DNA of 64,000 nt, from contig NZ_FODR01000001.1 in NCBI RefSeq assembly GCF_900110415.1, positions 992,001-1,056,000 on the forward strand. The letters run 5' to 3'. The stretch's first letter is position 1. Every line of letters starts with the position of its first letter. The notes under the pieces were generated by a model. It was not told where the DNA came from. It made no database searches and was given only the letters and a program-made list of their open reading frames with translations. Of the stretch, positions 17,002-25,328 are shown piece by piece. The translations under genes and the position numbers were made by a program. This DNA comes from Mucilaginibacter sp. OK283 (GTDB lineage Bacteria; Bacteroidota; Bacteroidia; Sphingobacteriales; Sphingobacteriaceae).

Positions 17002-17931
17002 ATGAGGATATACAACAATATTGACGAATTTACGGCGATAAACAACGCGGTTGTCACCATTGGCACATTTGATGGTGTGCATATTGGCCACCGTAAAATT
17101 ATTGCGGGTATTAAAGAGCTGGCGCAGCAAACCGGCGGTGAAACCGTTATCCTTACCTTTTTTCCGCATCCGCGGATGATACTGCATCCCGAGGATGAAA
17201 GTATTAAGCTGATAACCACCATTACCGAAAAGGCTCAATTGATGGAGCAGCTTGGCGTCGATCATTTGATCATCACCCCATTTTCGCGCGATTTTAGCAA
17301 TCAAACCGCCGAAGACTATATACGCGATGTGCTGGTTAATAAAATTGGCACCAAAAAAATTGTGATAGGGTACGACCACCGTTTTGGTAAAGACCGCCAG
17401 GGCGGCCTGGAAGACCTGTTGAAACTTGGCCCAGTTTATGGTTTTGATGTAGTGGAAATTCCGGAGCAGGATATTGATGAAGTTGCCATAAGTTCAACCC
17501 GCATCCGCGCGGCGTTGTTAAACGATAAGATCGATTTAGCAAATGCCTTTCTTGGCTACCCTTTTTTTATAACCGGCAAGGTAGTGCGGGGCGACCAGAT
17601 TGGAAGGCAGATAGGCTACCCTACAGCCAATATCGTGGTAGAGGAAAAATACAAGCTTATACCGGCTGATGGCATTTTTGCGGTAACGGTAATAATTGCC
17701 GGCGAAAGCTACAAGGGTATGGCCTACATCGGCAGCCGCCCAACCGTAAACGGCCTCACCCGCAACATCGAAGTAAACATTTTTGACTTTGACCGGGAGA
17801 TTTACAACCAAACCATCAAAATGGAATTTCACCACTACGTGCGCGGCGATGTAAAGTTTGCCGGCCTTGATGAGCTGAAGGCGCAACTGGCGCAGGATAA
17901 GGTGGATGTACTGAGGTTGCTGGCTGTCTGA
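17002..17931 (+). CDS. ribF: Bifunctional riboflavin kinase / FAD synthetase
   Basis: A 309-aa enzyme converting riboflavin to FMN and then FAD. The N-terminal nucleotidyltransferase domain (about 1-165) shows TIGTFDGVHIGH and, later, ISSTRIRAAL. The C-terminal riboflavin kinase domain (about 180-305) shows GQVIGRQIGYPTAN-like GDQIGRQIGYPTAN and DGIFAV. The stop codon TGA is part of the sequence GTCTGAATCAGAATT, the head of a W repeat, so the last codons lie within repeat DNA. No FMN riboswitch is visible upstream. Confidence 0.95.
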   Translation: MRIYNNIDEFTAINNAVVTIGTFDGVHIGHRKIIAGIKELAQQTGGETVILTFFPHPRMILHPEDESIKLITTITEKAQLMEQLGVDHLIITPFSRDFSNQTAEDYIRDVLVNKIGTKKIVIGYDHRFGKDRQGGLEDLLKLGPVYGFDVVEIPEQDIDEVAISSTRIRAALLNDKIDLANAFLGYPFFITGKVVRGDQIGRQIGYPTANIVVEEKYKLIPADGIFAVTVIIAGESYKGMAYIGSRPTVNGLTRNIEVNIFDFDREIYNQTIKMEFHHYVRGDVKFAGLDELKAQLAQDKVDVLRLLAV

Positions 17932-18069
17932 ATCAGAATTCTCGCGTTTGATTATTTGTGGGTGCTCAAGAGCGCTACGCGGTTTACAGAATTTTAGAAT
18001 TCTCAGAATGTCTTTAGACTGAGGGCACAGCAGTAAGTCTTTTATAATTCTGTAAATTCTGATTCGGAC
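17926..18069. repeat. W element overlapping the ribF stop codon
   Basis: GTCTGAATCAGAATT (17926-17940) is mirrored by AATTCTGATTCGGAC (18055-18069) at 14 of 15 positions. Inside are TTTACAGAATTTTAGAATTC words like those of the 13158 element. The 144-bp unit takes up most of the ribF-secA gap. Confidence 0.75.
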
Positions 18070-18157
18070 AAACAAATCTGGCAAAATACCCGCGCATCAA
18101 ACCTCACCCCACGCATCAAATCCCTCATAAATCCCTTAAAACTAAAAACTAAAACTG

Positions 18158-18165
18158 TACCTTTG
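18158..18165 (+). promoter_or_regulatory. Candidate -7 box upstream of secA
   Basis: TACCTTTG matches TAnnTTTG exactly, 68 nt before the secA ATG. No clear TTTG -33 element is found at the right distance. Confidence 0.35.
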
Positions 18166-18233
18166 CCTGTCAATATGACTTTAATTGTCGCTGTGGCGTA
18201 ATTATTGAGTTTGTTGCATCATATAAAAATAAT

Positions 18234-21200
18234 ATGTTAGATTTTATAAGTAAGCTTTTTGGAAGCAAATCAGAGCGGGATGTAAAAAGTATTAAGCCTA
18301 TAGTCGAAAAAATTAAGGCTGAATATGCAAAACTCGGTAACATCAGCAATGATGAGCTTAGAGCTAAAACAATAGGTTTTAAACAAACAATTGCCGAAGG
18401 CCTATCGGGCATCGACAGCGAGATACAAGCCATAAAAGATCGTACCGAAAACGAGCTGGACATGGATGTATCCGAAAAGGTTGAGTTATACACTCAGCTG
18501 GATAAGCTGGAGAAAGACCGTAATAAAGAGCTTGAGGATATATTGATCAATATATTGCCCGAGGCGTTTGCCGTGGTTAAAGAAACCGCCAGCCGCCTTG
18601 CTGCAAATAAATTTATAGAAGTTACCGCAACCTATTTTGACCGCCAGCTGGCTGCCCGCAAAAGCAATGTAACGATTAAAGGCGACAAAGCTTTTCACGC
18701 AAACACCTGGCTTGCTGCCGGTAACGAGGTTACCTGGAACATGGTTCATTACGATGTACAGCTTATAGGCGGTATAGTATTGCACCAGGGTAAAATATCT
18801 GAAATGGCTACGGGTGAAGGTAAAACACTGGTTGCTACACTGCCTGCATACCTTAACGCGCTTGCCGGCCAGGGGGTACACATTGTAACGGTTAACGACT
18901 ACCTGGCACGCCGCGATAGCGAGTGGATGGGCCCCTTGTATGAATTTCATGGTTTATCGGTTGATTGTATTGATAAACACGAGCCCAACAGCGAAGAACG
19001 CCGAGCTGCTTACCTGGCCGATATAACTTTTGGCACAAATAACGAGTTTGGTTTCGACTACCTGCGTGACAATATGACACGTAGTCCTGAAGAGCTGGTT
19101 CAACGCAAATTGCATTACGCCATGGTGGATGAGGTGGATTCGGTTTTAATTGATGACGCCCGTACACCTTTAATTATATCTGGACCTATCCCACGTGGCG
19201 ACGAGCACGAGTTTTACGAGTTGAAACCACGCATCGAGCGTTTGGTTAACGCCCAAAAAGCGTATGTGAATACGGTATTGAACGAGGCTAAAAAAGCCAT
19301 TAACGATGGTGACACCGATCCGGAAAAAGGTGGATTGGCTTTATTGCGTGCTTTCAGGGGTTTGCCCAAAAGCAAAGCGTTAATTAAATTCCTGAGCGAA
19401 GGCGCTAACAGGAGCACCCTGCAAAAGGTTGAAAATTATTACATGCAGGATCAAAGCAAGAATATGCCTAAGGTAGATTCGGAGCTTTATTTTGTTATCG
19501 ACGAAAAAAACAACCAGGTTGAGCTGGCCGAAAAAGGTATCGAACTGATTACCTCATCGGGCGAAGATCCTCACTTTTTTGTAATGCCTGATGTAGGCAC
19601 CGAAATTGCCGAGATTGAAAAATCAAATCTGAGTACCGAAGAAAAGATTGCCCGTAAGGACGAGCTGATGCGCGATTTCTCGATCAAATCTGAGCGTATT
19701 CACTCTGTTAACCAATTGCTGAAAGCGTATACCTTATTTGAAAAGGATACCGAATACATTTTGGACGAAGGCAAAGTGAAAATTGTAGATGAGCAAACAG
19801 GCCGTGTATTGGATGGTCGCCGTTACTCTGATGGTTTACACCAGGCAATTGAAGCTAAAGAAAATGTTAAGGTTGAGGATGCTACCCAAACTTTTGCTAC
19901 CGTAACCCTGCAAAACTATTTCAGGATGTACCACAAGCTTTGCGGTATGACGGGTACTGCCGTTACCGAAGCAGGTGAGTTTTGGGAAATATACAAGCTG
20001 GATGTGGTAGAAATACCAACAAACACCCCTGCAAGCCGCGAAGACAGGCAGGATTTGGTATACCGTACCATCCGCGAAAAATATAATGCCGTAGCCGATG
20101 AAATTGTAAAACTAACGCAGGCCGGCAGGCCGGTACTGGTTGGTACAACATCGGTAGAGATCTCGGAGTTATTAAGCCGTATGCTTAAGCTGCGCGGTAT
20201 TAAACATAACGTACTGAATGCCAAAATGCACCAGAAAGAGGCCGATATTGTGGCCGAAGCCGGGCAGGCAGGCACAGTTACCATTGCTACCAACATGGCT
20301 GGCCGTGGTACAGATATTAAACTGGGTGCTGGTGTTAAGGAAGCAGGTGGTTTAGCCATTGTAGGTACCGAGCGCCATGAATCACGCCGGGTTGACAGGC
20401 AGTTGCGCGGTCGTTCCGGTCGCCAGGGCGATCCGGGCTCTTCACAGTTCTTTGTATCGCTGGAAGATAACCTGATGCGTTTATTCGGATCGGAAAGGAT
20501 CTCGAACCTGATGGTGCGTATGGGTATCGAAGAGGGCGAAGTTATCCAGCACTCCATGATCTCCAAATCAATTGAGCGTGCACAGAAAAAGGTAGAAGAA
20601 AACAACTTTGGTATCCGTAAGCGTTTGCTGGAGTATGATGATGTGATGAACTCGCAACGTACCGTTGTTTACACCAAACGCCGTAACGCGCTGTTTGGCG
20701 AACGTTTGGATGTTGATTTGAGCAATACCATTTTTGACGTGGTTGAGGATATCACTACGGAATATAAAGAGGCTAACAATTACGAAGGATTTAATTTAGA
20801 AATGATCCGCCTGTTCTCGGTTGATGTGGAAGTTGATGCCGATAAATTCGCTGTAAATTCAATTAATGCCCTGGTTGATCACGTATTCCAAACGGTGATG
20901 GACTTTTACAAACGTAAAGGTGATGCTGTATCTGCCCAGGCTTACCCCGTATTAAAAGATGTTTACGATACCCGAGGCCAGTATGTAGAAAATATTGTGG
21001 TTCCGTTTAGCGATGGCATCCATGGCATACAGGTTTCTGTTCCGTTGAAAAAAGCGGTGGAGAACCATGGCCACGAGGTGTTTAAATCATTCGAGAAAAA
21101 CGTTACCCTGTACCTGATAGATGATGCCTGGAAAGAGCATTTGCGCGAAATGGACGAATTGAAACAATCTGTTCAAAACGCGGTTTATGAGCAAAAGGAC

Positions 21201-21545
21201 CCGCTGTTGGTTTACAAATTTGAGGCTTTTAATTTATTCCGCGGCATGCTGGCCAATGTGAATAAAGAAATTGTGAGCTTCCTGTTCCGTGGCGGCATCC
21301 CTGTTCAGCAGCAGGCCGAAGAGGTGAGGGAAGCCAAACCAGAGCCAAAACTGGATCTGCGTAAGCTAAAAACCACCAAAGCCGAAATGGTAAGCGAAAG
21401 CAACGGTGTGCCGATGGACGATTTTCCGCAGGAAATTCAAAAAGCTACCCCTGTAAGGGTTGAGCAAAAAATTGGCCGTAACGACCCTTGCCCTTGCGGA
21501 AGCGGTAAAAAATATAAAAACTGCCACGGCGTAGGGCAGAATTAA
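18234..21545 (+). CDS. secA: Preprotein translocase ATPase SecA
   Basis: A 1103-aa motor that drives unfolded preproteins through SecYEG. Walker A is ATGEGKT near residue 192; [20 protein letters not shown] is the DEAD-like motif; [12 protein letters not shown] and [12 protein letters not shown] are helicase motifs. The C-terminus carries the zinc-binding [14 protein letters not shown] for SecB/ribosome contact. It is about 200 residues longer than E. coli SecA, as usual in Bacteroidota. The extra length includes an insertion in the first nucleotide-binding domain (about 330-420). Confidence 0.97.
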   Translation: MLDFISKLFGSKSERDVKSIKPIVEKIKAEYAKLGNISNDELRAKTIGFKQTIAEGLSGIDSEIQAIKDRTENELDMDVSEKVELYTQLDKLEKDRNKELEDILINILPEAFAVVKETASRLAANKFIEVTATYFDRQLAARKSNVTIKGDKAFHANTWLAAGNEVTWNMVHYDVQLIGGIVLHQGKISEMATGEGKTLVATLPAYLNALAGQGVHIVTVNDYLARRDSEWMGPLYEFHGLSVDCIDKHEPNSEERRAAYLADITFGTNNEFGFDYLRDNMTRSPEELVQRKLHYAMVDEVDSVLIDDARTPLIISGPIPRGDEHEFYELKPRIERLVNAQKAYVNTVLNEAKKAINDGDTDPEKGGLALLRAFRGLPKSKALIKFLSEGANRSTLQKVENYYMQDQSKNMPKVDSELYFVIDEKNNQVELAEKGIELITSSGEDPHFFVMPDVGTEIAEIEKSNLSTEEKIARKDELMRDFSIKSERIHSVNQLLKAYTLFEKDTEYILDEGKVKIVDEQTGRVLDGRRYSDGLHQAIEAKENVKVEDATQTFATVTLQNYFRMYHKLCGMTGTAVTEAGEFWEIYKLDVVEIPTNTPASREDRQDLVYRTIREKYNAVADEIVKLTQAGRPVLVGTTSVEISELLSRMLKLRGIKHNVLNAKMHQKEADIVAEAGQAGTVTIATNMAGRGTDIKLGAGVKEAGGLAIVGTERHESRRVDRQLRGRSGRQGDPGSSQFFVSLEDNLMRLFGSERISNLMVRMGIEEGEVIQHSMISKSIERAQKKVEENNFGIRKRLLEYDDVMNSQRTVVYTKRRNALFGERLDVDLSNTIFDVVEDITTEYKEANNYEGFNLEMIRLFSVDVEVDADKFAVNSINALVDHVFQTVMDFYKRKGDAVSAQAYPVLKDVYDTRGQYVENIVVPFSDGIHGIQVSVPLKKAVENHGHEVFKSFEKNVTLYLIDDAWKEHLREMDELKQSVQNAVYEQKDPLLVYKFEAFNLFRGMLANVNKEIVSFLFRGGIPVQQQAEEVREAKPEPKLDLRKLKTTKAEMVSESNGVPMDDFPQEIQKATPVRVEQKIGRNDPCPCGSGKKYKNCHGVGQN

Positions 21546-21554
21546 GAAGCTCGG

Positions 21555-21569
21555 CCTCCCTGAGGGAGG
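21555..21569. repeat. S-type short palindrome after secA
   Basis: CCTCCC-TGA-GGGAGG, 10 nt past the secA stop, followed by GAAAGCCCGTCATCGGGGG. It may act as a terminator together with the R element that follows. Confidence 0.45.
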
Positions 21570-21643
21570 AGGAAAGAAAGCCCGTCATCGGGGGTGGTGA
21601 AATCCACTAATTTTGAAGGGAAAATGACATTCGAATATAAAGG

Positions 21644-21737
21644 CTGTCATGCTGAGGTACGAAGCATCTATTCGCGAACTTTGCAAGTGTACTATGCATG
21701 ACGTAGAATAGATTCTTCATTACGTTCAGAATGATAG
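21644..21737. repeat. R element upstream of the SPOR-protein gene
   Basis: The left arm CTGTCATGCTGAGGTACGAA (21644-21663) is partly mirrored by a right arm ending GAATGATAG at 21737; the right arm has diverged. It ends about 20 nt before the likely ATG at 21758. Confidence 0.7.
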
Positions 21738-21757
21738 TTTTTTTTAGATTAATAACC

Positions 21758-22222
21758 ATGAAAAAAGCGATACTTGATCATAAGGCCAAACACAGCTTGA
21801 TCAGGTATTGCTTTTTTTTTATACTAATACTCGCATCCACCCAAACCCTTGCCCAAACCCGTGGGAGGGTTGAGGTAGTTAAAGATCCACTGGTTGATAC
21901 CCTTATTGCTAAGCGTTTTACGCTGAACAAAGAAACAGGTGTAGCGCCGGCGGTAACATCATCTTATGGCTACCGGGTGCAATTCTTCAGCGGATCGAGC
22001 AGGCAGGATGCTTATAATGCCCAGGCCCGGCTGCAACGCGACTATCCTGAACTGCGTACCTACATATTATACAGCGAACCTAATTTTAAAGTACGTGCAG
22101 GCGATTTCAGAACGCGGTTAGAAGCTCAGAAACTTATACAGGAATTGCGGCCTTCGTTTCCGAGCCTGTTCATCATATCCGAAAAAATAAACCTGCCCAA
22201 AGCCGACACTGACAATGATTAA
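21758..22222 (+). CDS. Secreted SPOR-domain protein
   Basis: A 154-aa protein with a hydrophobic signal sequence (about 10-30, ending TLAQ) and a C-terminal SPOR domain (about 70-148: YRVQFFSGSSRQDAYNAQ, FKVRAGDFRTRLEAQ). SPOR domains bind denuded septal peptidoglycan, so a cell-division or envelope role is likely. An ATG 27 nt further upstream is rejected because it lies in the R repeat and spoils the signal peptide. It overlaps the following amidohydrolase gene by 8 nt. Confidence 0.85.
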   Translation: MKKAILDHKAKHSLIRYCFFFILILASTQTLAQTRGRVEVVKDPLVDTLIAKRFTLNKETGVAPAVTSSYGYRVQFFSGSSRQDAYNAQARLQRDYPELRTYILYSEPNFKVRAGDFRTRLEAQKLIQELRPSFPSLFIISEKINLPKADTDND

Positions 22223-23399
22223 AGAAAAAATACAGGAGCTATCCCAAAAAATATTTGATGATGTGGTAGCCAATCGCCGCCACCTGCACACCAATCCCGA
22301 ACTATCGTTCCACGAGCAAAAAACATCTGCTTTTGTGGCCGGTAAACTGGAAGAACTGGGCTTAACCTACGAAAAAATGGCCGATACCGGCCTGGTAGCC
22401 CTTATCAAAGGAGATTTGCCGTCAGATAATGTGGTAGCCTTGCGGGCTGATATGGATGCTTTGCCTATTACCGAGGCTAATGATGTTCCTTATAAATCGC
22501 AAAATGTGGGGGTAATGCATGCCTGCGGCCATGATGCGCATACCTCGTCGTTATTGGGCACAGCCCGTATTTTAACAGAGCTGAAAAGCCAGTTTGGTGG
22601 TACGGTAAAACTGATTTTTCAACCGGCAGAAGAAAAGCTGCCCGGCGGTGCAAGCCTGATGATTAAAGAGGGCGTGCTTGAAAATCCAAAACCACAGGCC
22701 GTTTTGGGCCAGCATGTAATGCCATTGATTGAGGCAGGTAAAGTAGGTTTCCGTGCTGGTAAATACATGGCCTCAACCGATGAGCTGTACGTTACAGTAA
22801 AAGGTAAAGGCGGCCACGGCGCCCAGCCGCAACAAAATATCGACCCCGTAATTATCACCGCACATATATTAACAGCCTTACAAACGGTTGTAAGCCGCTT
22901 TGCAGATCCTAAGAGTCCATCGGTATTGTCATTTGGTAAAGTAATAGCCAATGGCGCCACCAACGTGATTCCCAACGAAGTTTACCTGGAAGGTACCTTC
23001 CGTACTATGGACGAGAACTGGCGCGCCGAAGCCCACAAGCGCATGAAAAAGATGGCCGAAGGCATTGCCGAAAGCATGGGCGGCAGCTGCGATTTTAATA
23101 TCATGCGTGGTTACCCTTTCCTGATTAACGAAGAAGTGCTAACCCACGCCACCCGCGGCCACGCCGAAGATTACCTGGGCAAAGAAAACGTATTGGACCT
23201 GGATATCTGGATGGCAGCTGAAGATTTTGCCTACTACTCGCAGGCTGCCGATAGCTGTTTTTACCGTTTAGGTACCCGCAACGAAGCCCGCGGTATCACC
23301 TCATCAGTACATACCCCTACGTTTGATGTGGAAGAAGATGCATTTAAAATAAGCACCGGACTGATGGCTTATCTGGCTATTAAGCAGTTAGGGAATTAA
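22215..23399 (+). CDS. M20 family amidohydrolase (N-acyl-amino acid / hippurate hydrolase type)
   Basis: A 394-aa cytosolic metallo-amidohydrolase. Metal-binding signatures are HACGHDAHTSSLLG (about 97-110) and FQPAEE (about 135-140), with a lid/dimerisation domain in the middle (about 185-300) and the conserved AAEDFAYY near the C-terminus. It cleaves N-acyl groups from amino acids. The exact substrate (acetyl-, benzoyl- or diaminopimelate derivatives) is not determined. It is translationally coupled to the SPOR gene by an 8-nt overlap. Confidence 0.9.
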   Translation: MIKEKIQELSQKIFDDVVANRRHLHTNPELSFHEQKTSAFVAGKLEELGLTYEKMADTGLVALIKGDLPSDNVVALRADMDALPITEANDVPYKSQNVGVMHACGHDAHTSSLLGTARILTELKSQFGGTVKLIFQPAEEKLPGGASLMIKEGVLENPKPQAVLGQHVMPLIEAGKVGFRAGKYMASTDELYVTVKGKGGHGAQPQQNIDPVIITAHILTALQTVVSRFADPKSPSVLSFGKVIANGATNVIPNEVYLEGTFRTMDENWRAEAHKRMKKMAEGIAESMGGSCDFNIMRGYPFLINEEVLTHATRGHAEDYLGKENVLDLDIWMAAEDFAYYSQAADSCFYRLGTRNEARGITSSVHTPTFDVEEDAFKISTGLMAYLAIKQLGN

Positions 23400-23422
23400 C
23401 TAAAATGTACCTATAAACCGAT

Positions 23423-23524
23423 TGTCATCCTGACGAAGGAAGGATCTGTTAGCCAACGCGCTTACGGCCATGTAAGGCCGAAAGAAAAGTTCGCGAACAG
23501 ATGCTTCGTACCTCAGCATGACAG
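23423..23524. repeat. R element after the amidohydrolase gene
   Basis: It starts TGTCATCCTGACGAAGGAAG and ends with the reverse complement of CTGTCATGCTGAGGTACG at 23524. A small inner hairpin (CGGCC...GGCCG) is present around 23466-23480. It separates the amidohydrolase from the next gene. Confidence 0.75.
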
Positions 23525-23585
23525 GGTGAATTTAGGGGAAATGCAATTGTAACAAATCCCTAAACCAAACCGTCAATAGTTAGTG

Positions 23586-24509
23586 ATGAAGAGATTCTTA
23601 TTATTTGTAGCGTTTACTATTCTCAGCAGCTTTGCTTTTGCCCAGCAAATACAGCGCTTTAACCCCGATACCATCCGCACCATTGTTATCGATTCAGCAG
23701 TTGATATTCGTTCGCACAAGCTGCGCGCTCAGGACTTTATCGATGCAGTAATGGCCGATACCAGTTTTTATAAGGCTTTTCAAAATATGAAAAAATATGC
23801 CTTTACCGCCGAAAACCGAATTTATACCTACGATAAAAAAAACAAAGTTGATGGCAAGGTTTACCGTAAGCTAAAGCACAGCAATGTGGTAGGTGGGCAT
23901 AAAATTGAATATTTGGTTAAACAGGATAGCGGCACAGTGTACAAAAAAAACGGCAAGTACCAGCTGTACACCGTAGAGATGTTCGACTATATTTTTATGA
24001 ACGCCTATAACTCCGATTTTATACAGGGCGATGGCGTCCCGATAGAAGGGAAAAACGAAGGTTACAAAGCCAAATTAAAAACACTGGTATTTACGCCTGG
24101 TCGGCGGGTGCGGGGAATCCCTTTTATTGGCGATAAAACCGAGATATTCAGCAAGGATATGCAGCAGTTTTATTACTATGAATTTGCCCGCGGCAAATAC
24201 CTGGATAGCATTCCTGTATATCGTTTTAAGGTAAGGTGCAAACCCAGTACATCCGACGGTGATACGATGATTAAGGAAATGACCACCATTTTTGACGAGC
24301 GCACCTTCGAGATCCTGGGCCGTTACATCGACCTTAAATTCAGTAACCTGTTCGTCGATTTTAATGTGCAGATGAATATCGAACTCAATAACTTCAACGG
24401 CCAGTTGCTGCCCATTAAAATAACCTACCAGGGCAATTGGGATATCCCCTTCCACAAAGAAGAGCGCGCCAGCTTTTTAATTGTACATAAGGATTATAAA
24501 AGGGAGTAG
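23586..24509 (+). CDS. Secreted protein of unknown function, 307 aa
   Basis: A signal peptide (about 1-20, ending FAFAQ) is followed by a soluble beta-rich protein with many aromatic and charged residues (QQFYYYEFARGKYLDSIPVY, FEILGRYIDLKFSNLFVDF). No domain is recognised; the overall pattern (signal peptide, predicted long beta strands, outer-membrane-lipoprotein-like ligand-binding appearance) suggests a periplasmic or outer-membrane-associated protein. GTG at 23583 immediately precedes ATG at 23586; the ATG is preferred. R elements flank it on both sides. Confidence 0.7.
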   Translation: MKRFLLFVAFTILSSFAFAQQIQRFNPDTIRTIVIDSAVDIRSHKLRAQDFIDAVMADTSFYKAFQNMKKYAFTAENRIYTYDKKNKVDGKVYRKLKHSNVVGGHKIEYLVKQDSGTVYKKNGKYQLYTVEMFDYIFMNAYNSDFIQGDGVPIEGKNEGYKAKLKTLVFTPGRRVRGIPFIGDKTEIFSKDMQQFYYYEFARGKYLDSIPVYRFKVRCKPSTSDGDTMIKEMTTIFDERTFEILGRYIDLKFSNLFVDFNVQMNIELNNFNGQLLPIKITYQGNWDIPFHKEERASFLIVHKDYKRE

Positions 24510-24526
24510 GGGCGTCTTTCAAAATT

Positions 24527-24673
24527 ATGTCATTGCGAGCGCAGCGCGGCAATCGCAAACTATGAATGCTGGATTATATTTGTGGAGCAAAATCAAATAA
24601 CTCAATTATGTCATTGCGAGCGCAGCGCGGCAATCGCGAACTATTCTGGCAGGATGATATTTGTGGAACAAAA
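24527..24673 (+). repeat. Two direct R-element copies upstream of the GIY-YIG gene
   Basis: ATGTCATTGCGAGCGCAGC begins at 24527 and again at 24608, an 81-nt period. The two copies stay alike for about 65 nt (GGCAATCGC, AACTAT and ATATTTGTGGA blocks) before diverging. An inverted copy lies downstream at 25105-25140, so the nuclease gene is framed by the same sequence. Confidence 0.85.
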
Positions 24674-24755
24674 AGCCCCTGTAAGCACGAATAATTACTA
24701 ACATCTAAGTCCTTTTTTGTGTATTTTGCCTTACTCAAAAACAGTGCCTTATCAC

Positions 24756-25064
24756 ATGAAAATACACCAATACTATGTTTACATTTTAACAAATAAATTA
24801 AATACGGTTTTATATGTTGGCGTTACCAATGACCTGGTTGGCCGTGTGTACCAGCACAAGCAAAAGTTATTTAAAGGCTTTTCGGCTACGTATAACTGTA
24901 ATAAATTGGTGTATTACGAAGAATTTCAGTGGATACAGGACGCTATCGCAAGAGAAAAGCAATTGAAAGCCGGATCCCGGCAGAAAAAGATCGATTTAAT
25001 TATCGAAGACAATCTATCGTGGGATGATTTGAGCAATGGGTGGTACGACGATGTGTCATGCTGA
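24756..25064 (+). CDS. GIY-YIG nuclease framed by R elements
   Basis: A 102-aa single-domain GIY-YIG endonuclease of the small YhbQ/UvrC-N-like type. The motifs run YVYILTNK (7-14), YVGVTNDL (20-27) with R30, and AIAREKQLKAGSRQKKIDLI (63-82) with E67 as probable metal ligand, then WDDL. The ATG at 24756 is preferred over an upstream frame start because the domain begins there. The last codons and TGA stop lie in TGTCATGCTGA (25054-25064), identical to the head of R elements elsewhere in the window. The gene is flanked by two direct R copies and one inverted copy. A role in spreading or processing these repeats is inferred, not shown. Confidence 0.85.
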   Translation: MKIHQYYVYILTNKLNTVLYVGVTNDLVGRVYQHKQKLFKGFSATYNCNKLVYYEEFQWIQDAIAREKQLKAGSRQKKIDLIIEDNLSWDDLSNGWYDDVSC

Positions 25065-25104
25065 TTTCGGAAAAAAAGTATGTCGGGGCATGCTGGTGAT
25101 GCGC

Positions 25105-25140
25105 AGTTCGCGATTGCCACGCTACGCTCGCAATGACATA
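25105..25140 (-). repeat. Inverted R-element copy downstream of the GIY-YIG gene
   Basis: The reverse complement reads TATGTCATTGCGAGCGTAGC then GTGGCAATCGCGAACT. It matches the upstream copies at 24527 and 24608 with only a few changes, in the opposite orientation. Confidence 0.85.
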
Positions 25141-25328
25141 TTTTGAAATGTCATTATCCTTTTTCAGACGGGATGTTCTTGCTGATTCTCTTTGCAGTTA
25201 ATTTTTTTAATATTCATTTATTTAGATAACCATCTGCTTTGTAAGTATTTCAATATGGGGTGTTATTTATACACATCGCCTCAATAAAAAGATATATTTT
25301 TGATGGATAACTTTTTAAGTTAAACCAA

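Noticed and set aside
24527..24673. Possible small CRISPR array (two repeats, 81-nt period)
   Set aside because: Only two copies, the similarity extends into the 'spacer', an inverted copy exists downstream, and no cas genes are present.
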